Position numbers and translations under genes: made by a program. Shown here in pieces: positions 16,157 to 25,042 of a stretch of DNA of 49,030 bases. This DNA is from UBA668 sp038328705 (GTDB lineage Bacteria; Actinomycetota; Acidimicrobiia; Acidimicrobiales; Ilumatobacteraceae), in the NCBI GenBank assembly GCA_038328705.1, contig JBBQMG010000010.1, forward strand, positions 1-49,030. The letters run 5' to 3'. The notes below the pieces were generated by a model. It was not told the origin of the DNA. It worked only from the letters and a program-made list of their open reading frames with translations, and made no database searches. Position 1 is the stretch's first letter, and each line of letters starts with the position of its first letter.

Positions 16157-17572
16157 ATGACTGCATACGACAAGTTGTACATCAACGGCCAATGGGTGCC
16201 TTCCTCTGGTACCGACACACTGTCGGTCACCGATTCGGCAACTGAAGACGTGATTGCCACCATCCCCGAGGGCACCGCCGCCGATGTCGACGCGGCGGTC
16301 GCCGCCGCCAAGGCTGCCTTCCCCGCGTGGAGCGAGCTGCCCAAGGAAGAGCGCGCTGCTTACCTGATGAAGATCCATGCCGGCCTCGAAGCCCGCACGG
16401 ACGAAATTGCTTCCACCATTGCCAAGGAAGTCGGCATGCCGCTGTTCCTCAGCAACATGATCCAGGTCGGCCTACCCAAGGCCAACTTCGCGATCGCTGC
16501 CGGTCTGCTGGGCAACTACGAGTTCGAGAAGCAAGTCGGCAACTCGCTGGTGGTCCGTGAGGCGATCGGCGTCGTGGGCTGCATCACCCCCTGGAACTAC
16601 CCGCTGCACCAGATTGCGCTGAAGGTCGCGCCGGCCCTTGCCGCTGGTAACACCGTCGTCCTCAAGCCGTCGGAAGTTGCCCCGATCAACGCATTCATCC
16701 TCGCCGAAGTCATCGCCGAAGCCGGCCTGCCGGCTGGCGTGTTCAACCTGGTGACGGGCGTTGGCCCGGTTGTCGGTGAAGCCATCTCGGCGCACCCCGA
16801 CGTCGACATGGTCAGCTTCACCGGCAGCACCCGCGCCGGCAAGCGCGTGGCCGAAGTCGCCAGCCAGACCGTGAAGAAGGTGTCGCTGGAACTGGGCGGC
16901 AAGAGCGCCAACGTGCTGCTGGCCGACGCCGACTTCGCCAAGGCGGTTGCCGACGGTGTGGGCAAGTGCTTCCTCAACAGTGGCCAGACCTGCACTGCGC
17001 TCACCCGCATGCTGGTGCCGCGCGATCGCCTTGCCGAGGTGGAAGGTATTGCTGCTGCCACGGCCGCCGCGTTCACTCCCGGCAACCCGTTCGATTCGAG
17101 CAGCCGCATCGGGCCGCTGGTCTCGGCTGCACAGCAAGAGCGGGTTCGTGGCTTCATCCAGAAGGGCATCGACGAGGGCGCAACACTGCTGACCGGTGGC
17201 ACCGAGGCGCCAGAGGGCTTGGAGACGGGCTACTACGTGGCCCCCACCGTATTCACCAACGTCACGCGCGACATGACGATCGCCCGCGAGGAAATCTTCG
17301 GGCCGGTGCTGTCGATCATTCCGTACGATACGGAAGAAGAAGCGATCGAGATCGCCAACGACACCATCTACGGCCTCGCCGGTGGTGTGTGGGGCGAAGC
17401 CGACCACGCCAAGGCCGTTGCCCGCAAGATCCGCGCCGGCCAGGTGGAAGTCAACGGCGGCGCCTTCAACGTGATGGCCCCGTTCGGTGGCTACAAGCAG
17501 AGCGGCCTCGGCCGTGAAGCAGGCACGTTCGGCCTCGAAGAGTTCCTCGAAGTCAAGAGCCTTCAGCTCTAG
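16157..17572 (+). CDS. NAD(P)-dependent aldehyde dehydrogenase
   Basis: The 471-residue protein is a complete aldehyde dehydrogenase: TPWNYPLHQIALKVAPALAAG and KPSEVAP bind the cofactor, Glu245 in LELGGKSANV is the general base and Cys279 in NSGQTCTA is the nucleophile. PFGGYKQSGLGREAG near the C-terminus is the usual dimer/cofactor motif. Substrate is not predictable; the best general description is oxidation of an aliphatic or aromatic aldehyde to the acid in the cytoplasm. Codon use looks strongly biased to C-ending codons, suggesting good expression. Confidence 0.93.
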   Translation: MTAYDKLYINGQWVPSSGTDTLSVTDSATEDVIATIPEGTAADVDAAVAAAKAAFPAWSELPKEERAAYLMKIHAGLEARTDEIASTIAKEVGMPLFLSNMIQVGLPKANFAIAAGLLGNYEFEKQVGNSLVVREAIGVVGCITPWNYPLHQIALKVAPALAAGNTVVLKPSEVAPINAFILAEVIAEAGLPAGVFNLVTGVGPVVGEAISAHPDVDMVSFTGSTRAGKRVAEVASQTVKKVSLELGGKSANVLLADADFAKAVADGVGKCFLNSGQTCTALTRMLVPRDRLAEVEGIAAATAAAFTPGNPFDSSSRIGPLVSAAQQERVRGFIQKGIDEGATLLTGGTEAPEGLETGYYVAPTVFTNVTRDMTIAREEIFGPVLSIIPYDTEEEAIEIANDTIYGLAGGVWGEADHAKAVARKIRAGQVEVNGGAFNVMAPFGGYKQSGLGREAGTFGLEEFLEVKSLQL

Positions 17573-17575
17573 GAC

Positions 17576-17609
17576 GCACGCGTTGCGTGCCATGACCGCT
17601 TGCAGCGGT
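17576..17609 (+). terminator. two short hairpins after the aldehyde dehydrogenase gene
   Basis: GCACGC-GTT-GCGTGC (17576-17590) and ACCGCT-TGC-AGCGGT (17595-17609) are two perfect 6-bp stems with 3-nt loops directly after the stop codon. No T-run follows, so termination is only possible. Confidence 0.35.
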
Positions 17610-17635
17610 GACGGTGGGCGATACTGGACGATCGA

Positions 17636-19687
17636 ATGGCCGCTCCCACCGCCACCGTTGCTGTTGCCGAGCAGCTGACCCACCCGACGCTCCGCAACCA
17701 GATCAGCCGAGTCCCGTACCTTCCGGGTCTCGACGGCTTGCGCGCCATTGCGGTCACCGCCGTGCTCGTCTACCACGCCAATCACGAGTGGCTCAGCGGC
17801 GGGTTCCTCGGCGTCGAAGTCTTCTTCGTCATCTCGGGGTACCTGATCACTCTGCTGCTGCTCTCCGAGAAGGAACGCACCGGCAGGGTGCGGCTCGGTC
17901 AGTTCTGGATGCGACGCGCTCGCAGGTTGCTGCCAGCCCTGTTCGTGATGATGGCTGCGCTGGCCATCTACATGTCGCTGTTCAAACAAGACCCGATGGG
18001 GCAGGCCCGCGGGGACCTGCTGGGCGGCACCTTCTACATCAGCAACTGGTACCAGATCTGGGTGGGCCAGGGGTACACCGCGGCATCCAGTTTCGCGCCG
18101 CTGCGTCATCTGTGGTCGCTGGCGGTGGAGGAGCAGTTCTACCTGGTGTGGCCGCTGGTGATGGTCGTACTGCTGCGCAAAGGCGGCGACAAGTTGCCTC
18201 GCGTTGCGCTGTGGTTGCTGTCAGCCAGCGTGTTCATCTCGCTCACGGTTGCGGCGCTGTACATCGGCGGCACCGTGTTCATCGGCGCCGACTCCGTCAC
18301 GAACGCGGCATCCTGCGGCGCAGGCGACAGCCACGGCTACATCTCGCTGTTCGGCCACTGCCTCAACGTCAACGAGGTGCTCTACCTCAGCACCATCACC
18401 CGCGCGAGTGGGCTGATGCTGGGCGCCGCGTTCGCCCTGGTGTGGCGGCCCGTTGCCATCATGCGTGGGCCGCTCCGCAAGCGCGGCCGCCTCGTCGACC
18501 TGATCGGTCTGCTCGGCCTCATCAACCTTGCGTTGCTGATGAACCGGCTGGAACTGGTCGATTCGCTCACCAACCAGTACGACCCGTGGCTCTTCCGTGG
18601 CGGCTTCCTGCTGACCGGGCTGTGCACGATTGCGATCATCGCCGCGGCAACCCATCGCCGCGCATACATCGGCCGCCTCTTGGGCATCCGCCCGCTGCAT
18701 TGGGTGGGCACCCGTAGCTACGGCCTGTACCTCTATCACTGGCCGGTCTACCAGATCATCCGAGACCCCGGCGAGCAGCTGACCATGCGCCAGTTTCTGA
18801 CTGCTCTGCTGATCGCATTGCCGATCACCGAACTCAGCTACCGACTCATCGAGCTGCCCGTGCGGCAGGGTCGACTCGGTGAATGGATGCGCGGTGAGCG
18901 CCCGCCCCGAACGAAGGCCGCGTTGCAAAGTCGTCGGCGCACGTTCGTGCTCGCCTCCGTGTTCGCGGTGTTGGCGGGTTTCGCATCCGTCACCATTGCC
19001 ACCGCAGATATCAAGTGCGAAGGTCAGGTTGCTTGTGACAGTGAGGCGGGCCTTGCCAAGATCGCAGGCGGCCCGGTCACCGCCGTGCCGCTACCGACGG
19101 TTGCGTCGACGGTGCCGGTGACGCAACCAACACTGCCCGGGGAAACTGCCGTTCCGACGACGGAACCGGCGCCCGTGACCACACTCGGCGCGGCGGATCT
19201 GCTGCCCGCGTACGCAATCGGGGAGTCGGTGATGCTCGGCGCCGCGCCGCAGTTGACGGCCGCCGGCATCCAGGTCAACGCCGCAGTCAGTCGCCAGGGA
19301 AAGAACGTCGCCGAGATCGTGGAGCTCACGCGTGCCGGTGGTCAGCTCGGCCGCACGGTGATCATCCAAACCGGTACCAACGGCAGCGTGAGTGACGAGA
19401 CGTTCGCGCGCATCATGGCTGCGCTGCCGCCAGACCTCACGCCGCTCGTGGTGTTCCTGACGGTGAAGGCGCCGAAGGGCTGGATTGCCGACAACAACAC
19501 ACGCATCCGAGCGCTGCCTTCGGTTTATCCGAATGTGAAGGTGGTCGACTGGGAGGTCGAGGCGCAGCAGATCCTCGGCGAGCTCAGCAAGAGCGACGGT
19601 GGCATCCACCTCAGCACCTCCAACGCCAAGCAGTTCTATGCCAACCTGATCTTCGATGCCATCGGCCGACCAGACCTCAAGAAGTAA
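17636..19687 (+). CDS. acyltransferase-3 family membrane protein with C-terminal SGNH domain (copy 1)
   Basis: The 683-residue protein has the OafA-like layout. An acyltransferase-3 membrane domain (about residues 25-400; LPGLDGLRAIAV, VLVYHANHEWLSGGFLGVEV with its catalytic-type His, FFVISGYLIT, LWSLAVEEQFYLVWP) is joined by a membrane helix and a Thr/Pro-rich linker to an SGNH domain from about residue 520. Such proteins O-acetylate surface polysaccharides or peptidoglycan-linked glycans. Block I reads GESVM rather than GDSVM; GTNG and the D-x-x-H end (DGGIHLS) are intact. It is a tandem paralogue of the next gene, 43 bp away. The GATACT hexamer 10 nt upstream is a weaker -10 candidate. Confidence 0.93.
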   Translation: MAAPTATVAVAEQLTHPTLRNQISRVPYLPGLDGLRAIAVTAVLVYHANHEWLSGGFLGVEVFFVISGYLITLLLLSEKERTGRVRLGQFWMRRARRLLPALFVMMAALAIYMSLFKQDPMGQARGDLLGGTFYISNWYQIWVGQGYTAASSFAPLRHLWSLAVEEQFYLVWPLVMVVLLRKGGDKLPRVALWLLSASVFISLTVAALYIGGTVFIGADSVTNAASCGAGDSHGYISLFGHCLNVNEVLYLSTITRASGLMLGAAFALVWRPVAIMRGPLRKRGRLVDLIGLLGLINLALLMNRLELVDSLTNQYDPWLFRGGFLLTGLCTIAIIAAATHRRAYIGRLLGIRPLHWVGTRSYGLYLYHWPVYQIIRDPGEQLTMRQFLTALLIALPITELSYRLIELPVRQGRLGEWMRGERPPRTKAALQSRRRTFVLASVFAVLAGFASVTIATADIKCEGQVACDSEAGLAKIAGGPVTAVPLPTVASTVPVTQPTLPGETAVPTTEPAPVTTLGAADLLPAYAIGESVMLGAAPQLTAAGIQVNAAVSRQGKNVAEIVELTRAGGQLGRTVIIQTGTNGSVSDETFARIMAALPPDLTPLVVFLTVKAPKGWIADNNTRIRALPSVYPNVKVVDWEVEAQQILGELSKSDGGIHLSTSNAKQFYANLIFDAIGRPDLKK

Positions 19688-19717
19688 GCGCGTTCGTACG
19701 CGCTGCTGATTGCTCCA

Positions 19718-19723
19718 TACTGT
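19718..19723 (+). promoter_or_regulatory. TACTGT -10 element of acyltransferase copy 2
   Basis: TACTGT ends 7 nt before the ATG at 19731, within the 43-bp gap between the paralogues, so the second copy may be transcribed separately. Confidence 0.4.
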
Positions 19724-19730
19724 TCATTCG

Positions 19731-21659
19731 ATGTCGGCCCGCCCCACTGTTCCACGCCCAGCCACCGCGGAGGCCGGACTCAGCCGCGTCCCGTACCTGC
19801 CGGGGCTCGACGGGCTGCGCGCCATCGCCGTCATCGGGGTGATGATCTACCACGCCCACCACGACTGGTTGCCCGGCGGTTTCCTTGGTGTGGAGGTCTT
19901 CTTCGTCATCTCCGGCTATCTGATCACGTTGTTGCTGATGGGCGAGCGTGAGCGCAACGGCCACGTCGATCTGCGTCAGTTCTGGGCCCGCCGCTTTCGA
20001 CGGCTGCTGCCGGCGCTGTACGTGATGATGGCGTTGGTCGCTGTCTACATCGCCGCCTTCTACCCGGTGGCTCGCGAACAGACCCGTGGCGATTTCATGG
20101 CCGGCATCTTCTACGTCAGCAACTGGTACGAGATCTTCGTCGGCCAGGGCTACGGTGCCAGCGAAGCCTTCGTGCCGCTGCGGCACCTGTGGTCGCTGGC
20201 GGTGGAGGAGCAGTTCTACCTGGTGTGGCCGCTGGTGATGGTTGCCATCCTGCGACGCTCGCGCAGTCGGCTCCCGGCGGTTGGTCTGAAGCTGATCGGC
20301 GTCAGCGTGTTCATCTCCATCATGGTCGCCTGGTTCTATGTGCCGGGCGTGGTCGCCAGCAGTTGCGGGTCTGAGTTCACCCGCGGCACGTGGACCGTCT
20401 TCGGTCGCTGCATCGCGGTCAACGACATGCTCTACCTCGGGTCGTTCTCGCGTGCGGGCGGGCTGATGTTGGGCGCCGGCTTCGCAATGCTGTGGCGCCC
20501 GGTGGCGATCATGCGCGGCCCGCTGCGCGACAAGGGCCGCCACCTCGACGTGCTGGCCGCTGTGGGCCTGGCGCTGATCGTGTTCTTCATGCTCACGATG
20601 TACTTGCAAGAGCGCGGCGTGTACAACCCATGGCTGTACCGCGGTGGCTTCTTCCTCACCGGCGTGGCCACGCTGCTGCTGATCGCGGCCACCACTCACC
20701 AGGGTGCAGCAACCGGCAAGTTGCTGGGCCACAAGGCGCTGGTGTGGGTGGGCACCCGCAGCTACGGCCTGTACCTGTACCACTGGCCTGTCTTCCAGAT
20801 GATCCGCAAGCAGGCCAACATCCAGATGTCGATCGCGCAGATCCTCCTGGGCGTGCTCATCACGGTGCCCATCACCGAGGCCAGCTATCGCTTCATCGAA
20901 ACACCCATCCGCAAGAACGGCCTGCGCTCGACGTTGGCCGGGCTGCGGGGCCAGTCTCGTCACCTGATGGCTGGCGGCGCCGTTGCGCTTCTGATTGGGT
21001 TGGCCACCTTCAGCCTGCTGCGCGCCGACCCACATTGCGTCGGCGAGGTGAACTGCTCGCTGGAGGCCGCCGCGCAGGGGCCCGACACGACGTTGCCTTC
21101 AGAGACGCCGCCAACGGACACGGGGACAACGGCGCCCGGCGAATCCACCACCGCGTCCACCACGATTCCGAAGGTGCCACAGAAGTACGTGGCCATCGGC
21201 GAGTCAGTGATGGCGGGGGCCACATCGCAACTGCAGTCGGCCGGCGTGCTGGTGCAGGTGAAGGAAGGTCGCGGGCCTGAGGGCGTGAAGAACGCGGTCA
21301 TCTTGTTGCGCGATGCGGGCGACCTCGGGGCGGGCACCACAATCGTGGTTCAGGTCGGCACCAATGGACCGTTGAGTCAATCCGACCTGGATGCAATCAT
21401 GGCCGAGGTCCCGGCGGATGCCGCGGCGGTCGTCTTCATGACGATCCACGCTGATATCGCAGACGTTCCGCGCAACAACGAGCTGATCCGGGCTATGCCG
21501 TCCAAGTATCCCAGCGTGTCGGTGATCGACTGGGATGTGAAGTCGGCGGAGGTCCAGTTGTGTGCCGACGGCATCCACATCTCGTGCAACGGCTCTGCGC
21601 CGGCGACCTTCTACACGAACCTGATCCTCGAAGCCTTCGGCCTGCCCGCCATCACATGA
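19731..21659 (+). CDS. acyltransferase-3 family membrane protein with C-terminal SGNH domain (copy 2)
   Basis: The 642-residue protein repeats the architecture of copy 1 with near-identical core blocks (SRVPYLPGLDGLRAIAV, EVFFVISGYLITLLLM, LRHLWSLAVEEQFYLVWPLV). It differs in the external loop carrying two cysteines (SSCGSEF, GRCIAVND) and in the linker. The SGNH domain again has GESVM in block I, VGTNGPLS and DGIHIS. The pair therefore arose by duplication and may modify different positions or use different acceptors. I chose the ATG at 19731, not the TTG 21 nt upstream, because of TACTGT at 7 nt. Malate dehydrogenase follows after 58 bp. Confidence 0.93.
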   Translation: MSARPTVPRPATAEAGLSRVPYLPGLDGLRAIAVIGVMIYHAHHDWLPGGFLGVEVFFVISGYLITLLLMGERERNGHVDLRQFWARRFRRLLPALYVMMALVAVYIAAFYPVAREQTRGDFMAGIFYVSNWYEIFVGQGYGASEAFVPLRHLWSLAVEEQFYLVWPLVMVAILRRSRSRLPAVGLKLIGVSVFISIMVAWFYVPGVVASSCGSEFTRGTWTVFGRCIAVNDMLYLGSFSRAGGLMLGAGFAMLWRPVAIMRGPLRDKGRHLDVLAAVGLALIVFFMLTMYLQERGVYNPWLYRGGFFLTGVATLLLIAATTHQGAATGKLLGHKALVWVGTRSYGLYLYHWPVFQMIRKQANIQMSIAQILLGVLITVPITEASYRFIETPIRKNGLRSTLAGLRGQSRHLMAGGAVALLIGLATFSLLRADPHCVGEVNCSLEAAAQGPDTTLPSETPPTDTGTTAPGESTTASTTIPKVPQKYVAIGESVMAGATSQLQSAGVLVQVKEGRGPEGVKNAVILLRDAGDLGAGTTIVVQVGTNGPLSQSDLDAIMAEVPADAAAVVFMTIHADIADVPRNNELIRAMPSKYPSVSVIDWDVKSAEVQLCADGIHISCNGSAPATFYTNLILEAFGLPAIT

Positions 21660-21705
21660 GTCGCTTTCGGACCGAGCTGCTTTCGTCGCGGGGTGGTCCG
21701 AGGCG

Positions 21706-21711
21706 TACGCT
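21706..21711 (+). promoter_or_regulatory. TACGCT -10 element of mdh
   Basis: TACGCT ends exactly 6 nt before the mdh ATG at 21718. The same hexamer at the same spacing precedes deoD on the other strand. Confidence 0.5.
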
Positions 21712-21717
21712 CGCGAC

Positions 21718-22704
21718 ATGACCACTCCTGTTCGTGTTGCTGTCACCGGCGCTGCCGGCCAGATCGGCTACAGCCTCCTCTTCCGCATCGCCTCCGGCTC
21801 CATGCTCGGCCCGGACACCCCTGTCATCCTGCAGCTGCTCGAGATCACGCCGGCGCTCGGCGCGCTCGGCGGCGTGAAGATGGAGCTGGACGATTGTGCC
21901 TTCCCGTTGCTGGTCGATGTGACCTGCACCGACGACGCCAACGTCGCATTCGGTGACGCCGATGTTGCCCTGCTGGTGGGTGCCATGCCGCGCAAGGCCG
22001 GTATGGAACGCAGCGACCTGCTCAGCGCCAACGGTGGCATCTTCAAGCCGCAGGGCAAGGCCCTCAGCGAGAGCGCGAAGAAGGACATCAAGATCCTCGT
22101 CGTCGGAAACCCGGCCAACACCAATGCGTTGATCGCGCAGCAGAACGCACCTGGCCTCGACCCGCGCCGCTTCACCGCGATGACCCGCCTCGACCACAAC
22201 CGTGCCATCTCGCAGCTGGCCGCCCGCACCGGGGTCACCGTCAACGACGTCACCAACATGACGATCTGGGGCAACCACTCCGTTACTCAGTTCCCCGACA
22301 TCCACCACGCAAAGGTGAACGGGCAGAATGCCTACGACCTGGTCAACGATCAGGCCTGGTACGCCGACACCTACATCCCCAAGGTCGCCAAGCGCGGCGC
22401 CGCCATCATCGAAGCCCGCGGTGCGTCGTCGGCCGCGTCGGCAGCGAATGCTGCCGTCGACCACATTCGCTCCTGGTCGCTGGGCACCGCCGAAGGCGAT
22501 TGGGTCAGCATGGCCGTTGTGAGTGACGGTTCGTACGGCGTGCCCGAAGGCCTCATCTCCTCGTTCCCGTGCGTGTGCAAGGACGGCGAGTTCTCCATCG
22601 TCCAAGGCCTCGACATCAACGACTTCAGCCGCGCCAAGATCGACGCCAGCGCCGGTGAACTCGCCGAAGAACGCGACGCCGTGAAGGACCTGGGCCTCAT
22701 CTAG
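21718..22704 (+). CDS. mdh: malate dehydrogenase
   Basis: The 328-residue enzyme interconverts malate and oxaloacetate with NAD in the TCA cycle. It belongs to the cytosolic-type bacterial group: VTGAAGQIGYSLLFRIASG binds NAD, LLVGAMPRKAGMERSDLL carries the mobile loop arginines, VVGNPANTNALIA and the MTRLDHNRA active-site Asp/Arg follow, and WGNHSVTQFPD contains the catalytic His. Length is typical. It ends before a strong bidirectional hairpin and complements the sdhCAB cluster elsewhere in the window. Confidence 0.97.
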   Translation: MTTPVRVAVTGAAGQIGYSLLFRIASGSMLGPDTPVILQLLEITPALGALGGVKMELDDCAFPLLVDVTCTDDANVAFGDADVALLVGAMPRKAGMERSDLLSANGGIFKPQGKALSESAKKDIKILVVGNPANTNALIAQQNAPGLDPRRFTAMTRLDHNRAISQLAARTGVTVNDVTNMTIWGNHSVTQFPDIHHAKVNGQNAYDLVNDQAWYADTYIPKVAKRGAAIIEARGASSAASAANAAVDHIRSWSLGTAEGDWVSMAVVSDGSYGVPEGLISSFPCVCKDGEFSIVQGLDINDFSRAKIDASAGELAEERDAVKDLGLI

Positions 22705-22719
22705 CACGTAGTGCTCAAT

Positions 22720-22762
22720 GCTGGGCCGGAATGTCGCAGGCTGTGCGACATTCCGGCCCAGC
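22720..22762. terminator. strong bidirectional terminator between mdh and deoD
   Basis: Two 19-bp arms (22720-22738 and 22744-22762) are perfect reverse complements around a 5-nt loop GGCTG. The hairpin begins 15 bp after the mdh stop and ends 14 bp before the deoD stop, so it can serve both convergent genes. Confidence 0.85.
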
Positions 22763-22776
22763 GTCGCGTTTATGGG

Positions 22777-23502
22777 CTACGGCTGGCTGATGGCTACTGC
22801 GCAGGCGACTTCCATCATCTTGTCGACACCGTTCTTGAGCTCGGCATCACTGATGCGCTCAGCGGTCTCCTGCTCGCCGCCGGCGATGATGTCGCTGATG
22901 GTGGCCATGCACAGCGTTTCTATCTTCTGTAGCGCGCCCAGCGTGTAGAGCACGGCGGCTTCCATCTCGACGGCGAGGTGGCCGCGGTCGCGCCAACGAT
23001 CCATGATGCCTTCGCGCGTGTCGTAGAAGATCGCAGAAGAGACAATGGGGCCGACGTGCACGCGGGCGCCGCTCTCACGGGACAACTGCACGGCGCGCTC
23101 GACCAACGAGTACGTGGCCGTGGGGGAGTGTGCATCGCCACCGCACAACTGGCTGACGATCTGGTCGTCGGACGTCGCGCTCATCGCCACGATCGTGTCG
23201 GCCATCCGCAAGCCGTCGGCCAGACCCCCAGCCGTACCCACCCGAACCAGACGGGTCGCCCCCAACTGGATCAGTTCGTTGTAGTAGATCGCCGCGCTGG
23301 CGCAACCCATGCCAACTGCTTGCACACTGATCGGCTTGCCCTTGTATGTGCCCGTGTAGCCCAGCGCCCCACGCTCCTCATTGACGAGACGCGCTCCCGG
23401 GTCGAAGAAGGTCTCGGCGATGTATGTCGCGCGGCGGGGGTCGCCGGGCACCAGCACAGCCTTGGCGTAGTCGGTGGCTTCGGCACGGATATGAATCGGC
23501 AT
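22777..23502 (-). CDS. deoD: purine nucleoside phosphorylase, DeoD type
   Basis: The 241-residue protein belongs to the hexameric PNP/uridine phosphorylase superfamily and should cleave purine nucleosides with phosphate in salvage. DeoD-like features are the MPIHIRAEATDYAKAVLVPG start, NEERGALGYTGTYKGK, VGMGCASAAIYYNEL, GTAGGLADGLRMADTI, VEMEAA (ribose-binding Glu) and TISDIIAGG, whose Asp matches the catalytic acid. The sequence is divergent from the E. coli enzyme, so a uridine or mixed specificity cannot be excluded. TACGCT precedes the start by 6 nt. Confidence 0.85.
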   Translation of the reverse strand: MPIHIRAEATDYAKAVLVPGDPRRATYIAETFFDPGARLVNEERGALGYTGTYKGKPISVQAVGMGCASAAIYYNELIQLGATRLVRVGTAGGLADGLRMADTIVAMSATSDDQIVSQLCGGDAHSPTATYSLVERAVQLSRESGARVHVGPIVSSAIFYDTREGIMDRWRDRGHLAVEMEAAVLYTLGALQKIETLCMATISDIIAGGEQETAERISDAELKNGVDKMMEVACAVAISQP

Positions 23503-23508
23503 GAGCGC

Positions 23509-23514
23509 AGCGTA
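23509..23514 (-). promoter_or_regulatory. TACGCT -10 element of deoD
   Basis: On the minus strand TACGCT ends exactly 6 nt before the ATG at 23502, predicting a leaderless transcript. Confidence 0.5.
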
Positions 23515-23584
23515 GAACGATCACGGCGACGGCGGTGGTGTCGGTGACTTTCGCCTCTAGGGAAGTTCCCCCGATCGATGAATA

Positions 23585-23604
23585 ATTAGACCATTCAGTC
23601 GAAT
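23585..23604. promoter_or_regulatory. imperfect dyad at the nirK-like promoter, candidate operator
   Basis: ATTAGAC-N6-GTCGAAT is a 7-bp dyad with one mismatch. It lies just downstream of and overlapping an AT-rich stretch (AATAAT at 23581-23586, a plausible -10) and just before the Shine-Dalgarno AAGGGAG. A bound protein would block transcription start. The regulator encoded by the next gene is the obvious candidate; this is inference from position. Confidence 0.45.
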
Positions 23605-23616
23605 AAGGGAGCTGGT

Positions 23617-24999
23617 ATGGACAACAAGCGGAATGGCGACGGCTGGTGGGTGATCACCTTCGTCATCGGTATGACGGCGTTGATCGTCGGCATCGTCGGT
23701 GTGGCGATGGCGTCAGGGAGGTCGAACACTACAAGCGCGGCGGCGACCGGAGCCGCAGCCGGAGCCGGCGGCGTGACCTCGGTGGACGTGACACTCGCCG
23801 ACATTTCGGTCTCGCCGAACATGGTCGAGGTGCCGTCTGGCCAAGAGATCACCCTGCACATCACCAACAAGGGTGCACTCCAGCATGACTTCAAGGTGGA
23901 GGGCACATCGGGAACCGGGCTGCTCGAGCCCGGCGAGAAAGCCGACCTGGTGATCGGGCCGTTCTCCGCCGACTCGGCAGTGTGGTGCACGGTCCCCGGG
24001 CACAAGGAAGCCGGCATGATGATGATGGTGCACGTGCTCGGAAGTAGCGCTGTGCCGGTCGCCGGCGAAGGAGCTACTGCGGCCGCATCGGGCGACGCCG
24101 TCATCGACGCGGCCGCGATGCCGGCAGCGGACTGGAAGGGTCGCGACCCTGTGCTACCCGCAGCGCAGACCGGCACCCTGCACGAGGTGACGTTCGATGC
24201 GACAGAGAAGCTCATCGAGGTCGCTCCCGGTGTCACTCAGATGATGTGGACGTTCAACGATCAGGTTCCCGGCCCAATACTGCGGGGCAAGGTCGGCGAC
24301 ACGTTCAGGATCACGCTGAACAACAAGGGGGAGATGGGTCACTCGATCGACTTCCACGCCAGCAAGGTGGCCTGGAGCGACGAGATGCGCACGATCCTTC
24401 CGGGCGAGACACTGGTGTACGAGTTCACTGCCGACTACGCCGGTGCATGGATGTACCACTGCGGCACTGCGCCGGCACTGCATCACATCGGCAACGGCAT
24501 GTATGGCGCAATCGTCATCGACCCTCCAACCCTCGATCCGGTGGCGGAAGAGTTCATGATCGTGCAGAGCGAGCTCTACCTCGGGCCGGAAGGCCAGCCT
24601 GGCGATCTCACCAAGATGATCAACGAGGATTTCGATGCGGTGGTGTTCAACGGCTACTTCAACCAGTACAAGTTCGCCCCCATCCATGTCGAGGCCGGCA
24701 AGCGGTATCGGATTTGGTTGGTCAACGACGGTCCGAGCGAGAACTCTGCATTCCACATCGTCGGCACCATCTTCGACACCGTCTTCAAGGAGGGTTCCTA
24801 CACACTGCAACCCGACGACACCCATGGTGGCTCGCAGGTTCTCGATCTGCAGCCGGCACAGGGTGGGTTTGTCGAGTTCACCTTCGCTGAGGACGGTCTG
24901 TACCTGATGGTGACGCACAAGTTCTCCAACGTCGGCAAGGGGGCCCTCGGTGTCTTCGCAGTCGGCGATGTCGACACGTCGGCGATCGGCGGCCACTGA
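23617..24999 (+). CDS. NirK-like copper oxidoreductase with N-terminal cupredoxin domain
   Basis: The 460-residue protein has an N-terminal membrane segment (about residues 11-32). A cupredoxin domain follows with type-1 copper ligands His90, Cys124, His129 and Met134 (WCTVPGHKEAGM). The C-terminal two-domain part resembles copper nitrite reductase: His242, Cys282, His290 and Met295 form a second type-1 site, while His247, His281 and His434 fit the type-2 site. Asp245 (HSIDFH) and His380 (FHIVGT) match the catalytic Asp/His pair. It should sit on the outer face of the membrane and reduce nitrite to NO, the fused cupredoxin acting as electron donor. A related multicopper oxidase role remains possible. 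The start has a clear Shine-Dalgarno sequence and an upstream dyad. Confidence 0.85.
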   Translation: MDNKRNGDGWWVITFVIGMTALIVGIVGVAMASGRSNTTSAAATGAAAGAGGVTSVDVTLADISVSPNMVEVPSGQEITLHITNKGALQHDFKVEGTSGTGLLEPGEKADLVIGPFSADSAVWCTVPGHKEAGMMMMVHVLGSSAVPVAGEGATAAASGDAVIDAAAMPAADWKGRDPVLPAAQTGTLHEVTFDATEKLIEVAPGVTQMMWTFNDQVPGPILRGKVGDTFRITLNNKGEMGHSIDFHASKVAWSDEMRTILPGETLVYEFTADYAGAWMYHCGTAPALHHIGNGMYGAIVIDPPTLDPVAEEFMIVQSELYLGPEGQPGDLTKMINEDFDAVVFNGYFNQYKFAPIHVEAGKRYRIWLVNDGPSENSAFHIVGTIFDTVFKEGSYTLQPDDTHGGSQVLDLQPAQGGFVEFTFAEDGLYLMVTHKFSNVGKGALGVFAVGDVDTSAIGGH

Positions 25000-25042
25000 T
25001 CCGATTGATCGTCACCTGCTAGGCGTGCGAGAGTGCACCGTC

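Noticed and set aside
16472..18109. A 545-codon minus-strand frame opposite the aldehyde dehydrogenase
   Set aside because: Antisense shadow of a gene with all catalytic motifs; the product has no recognisable domain.
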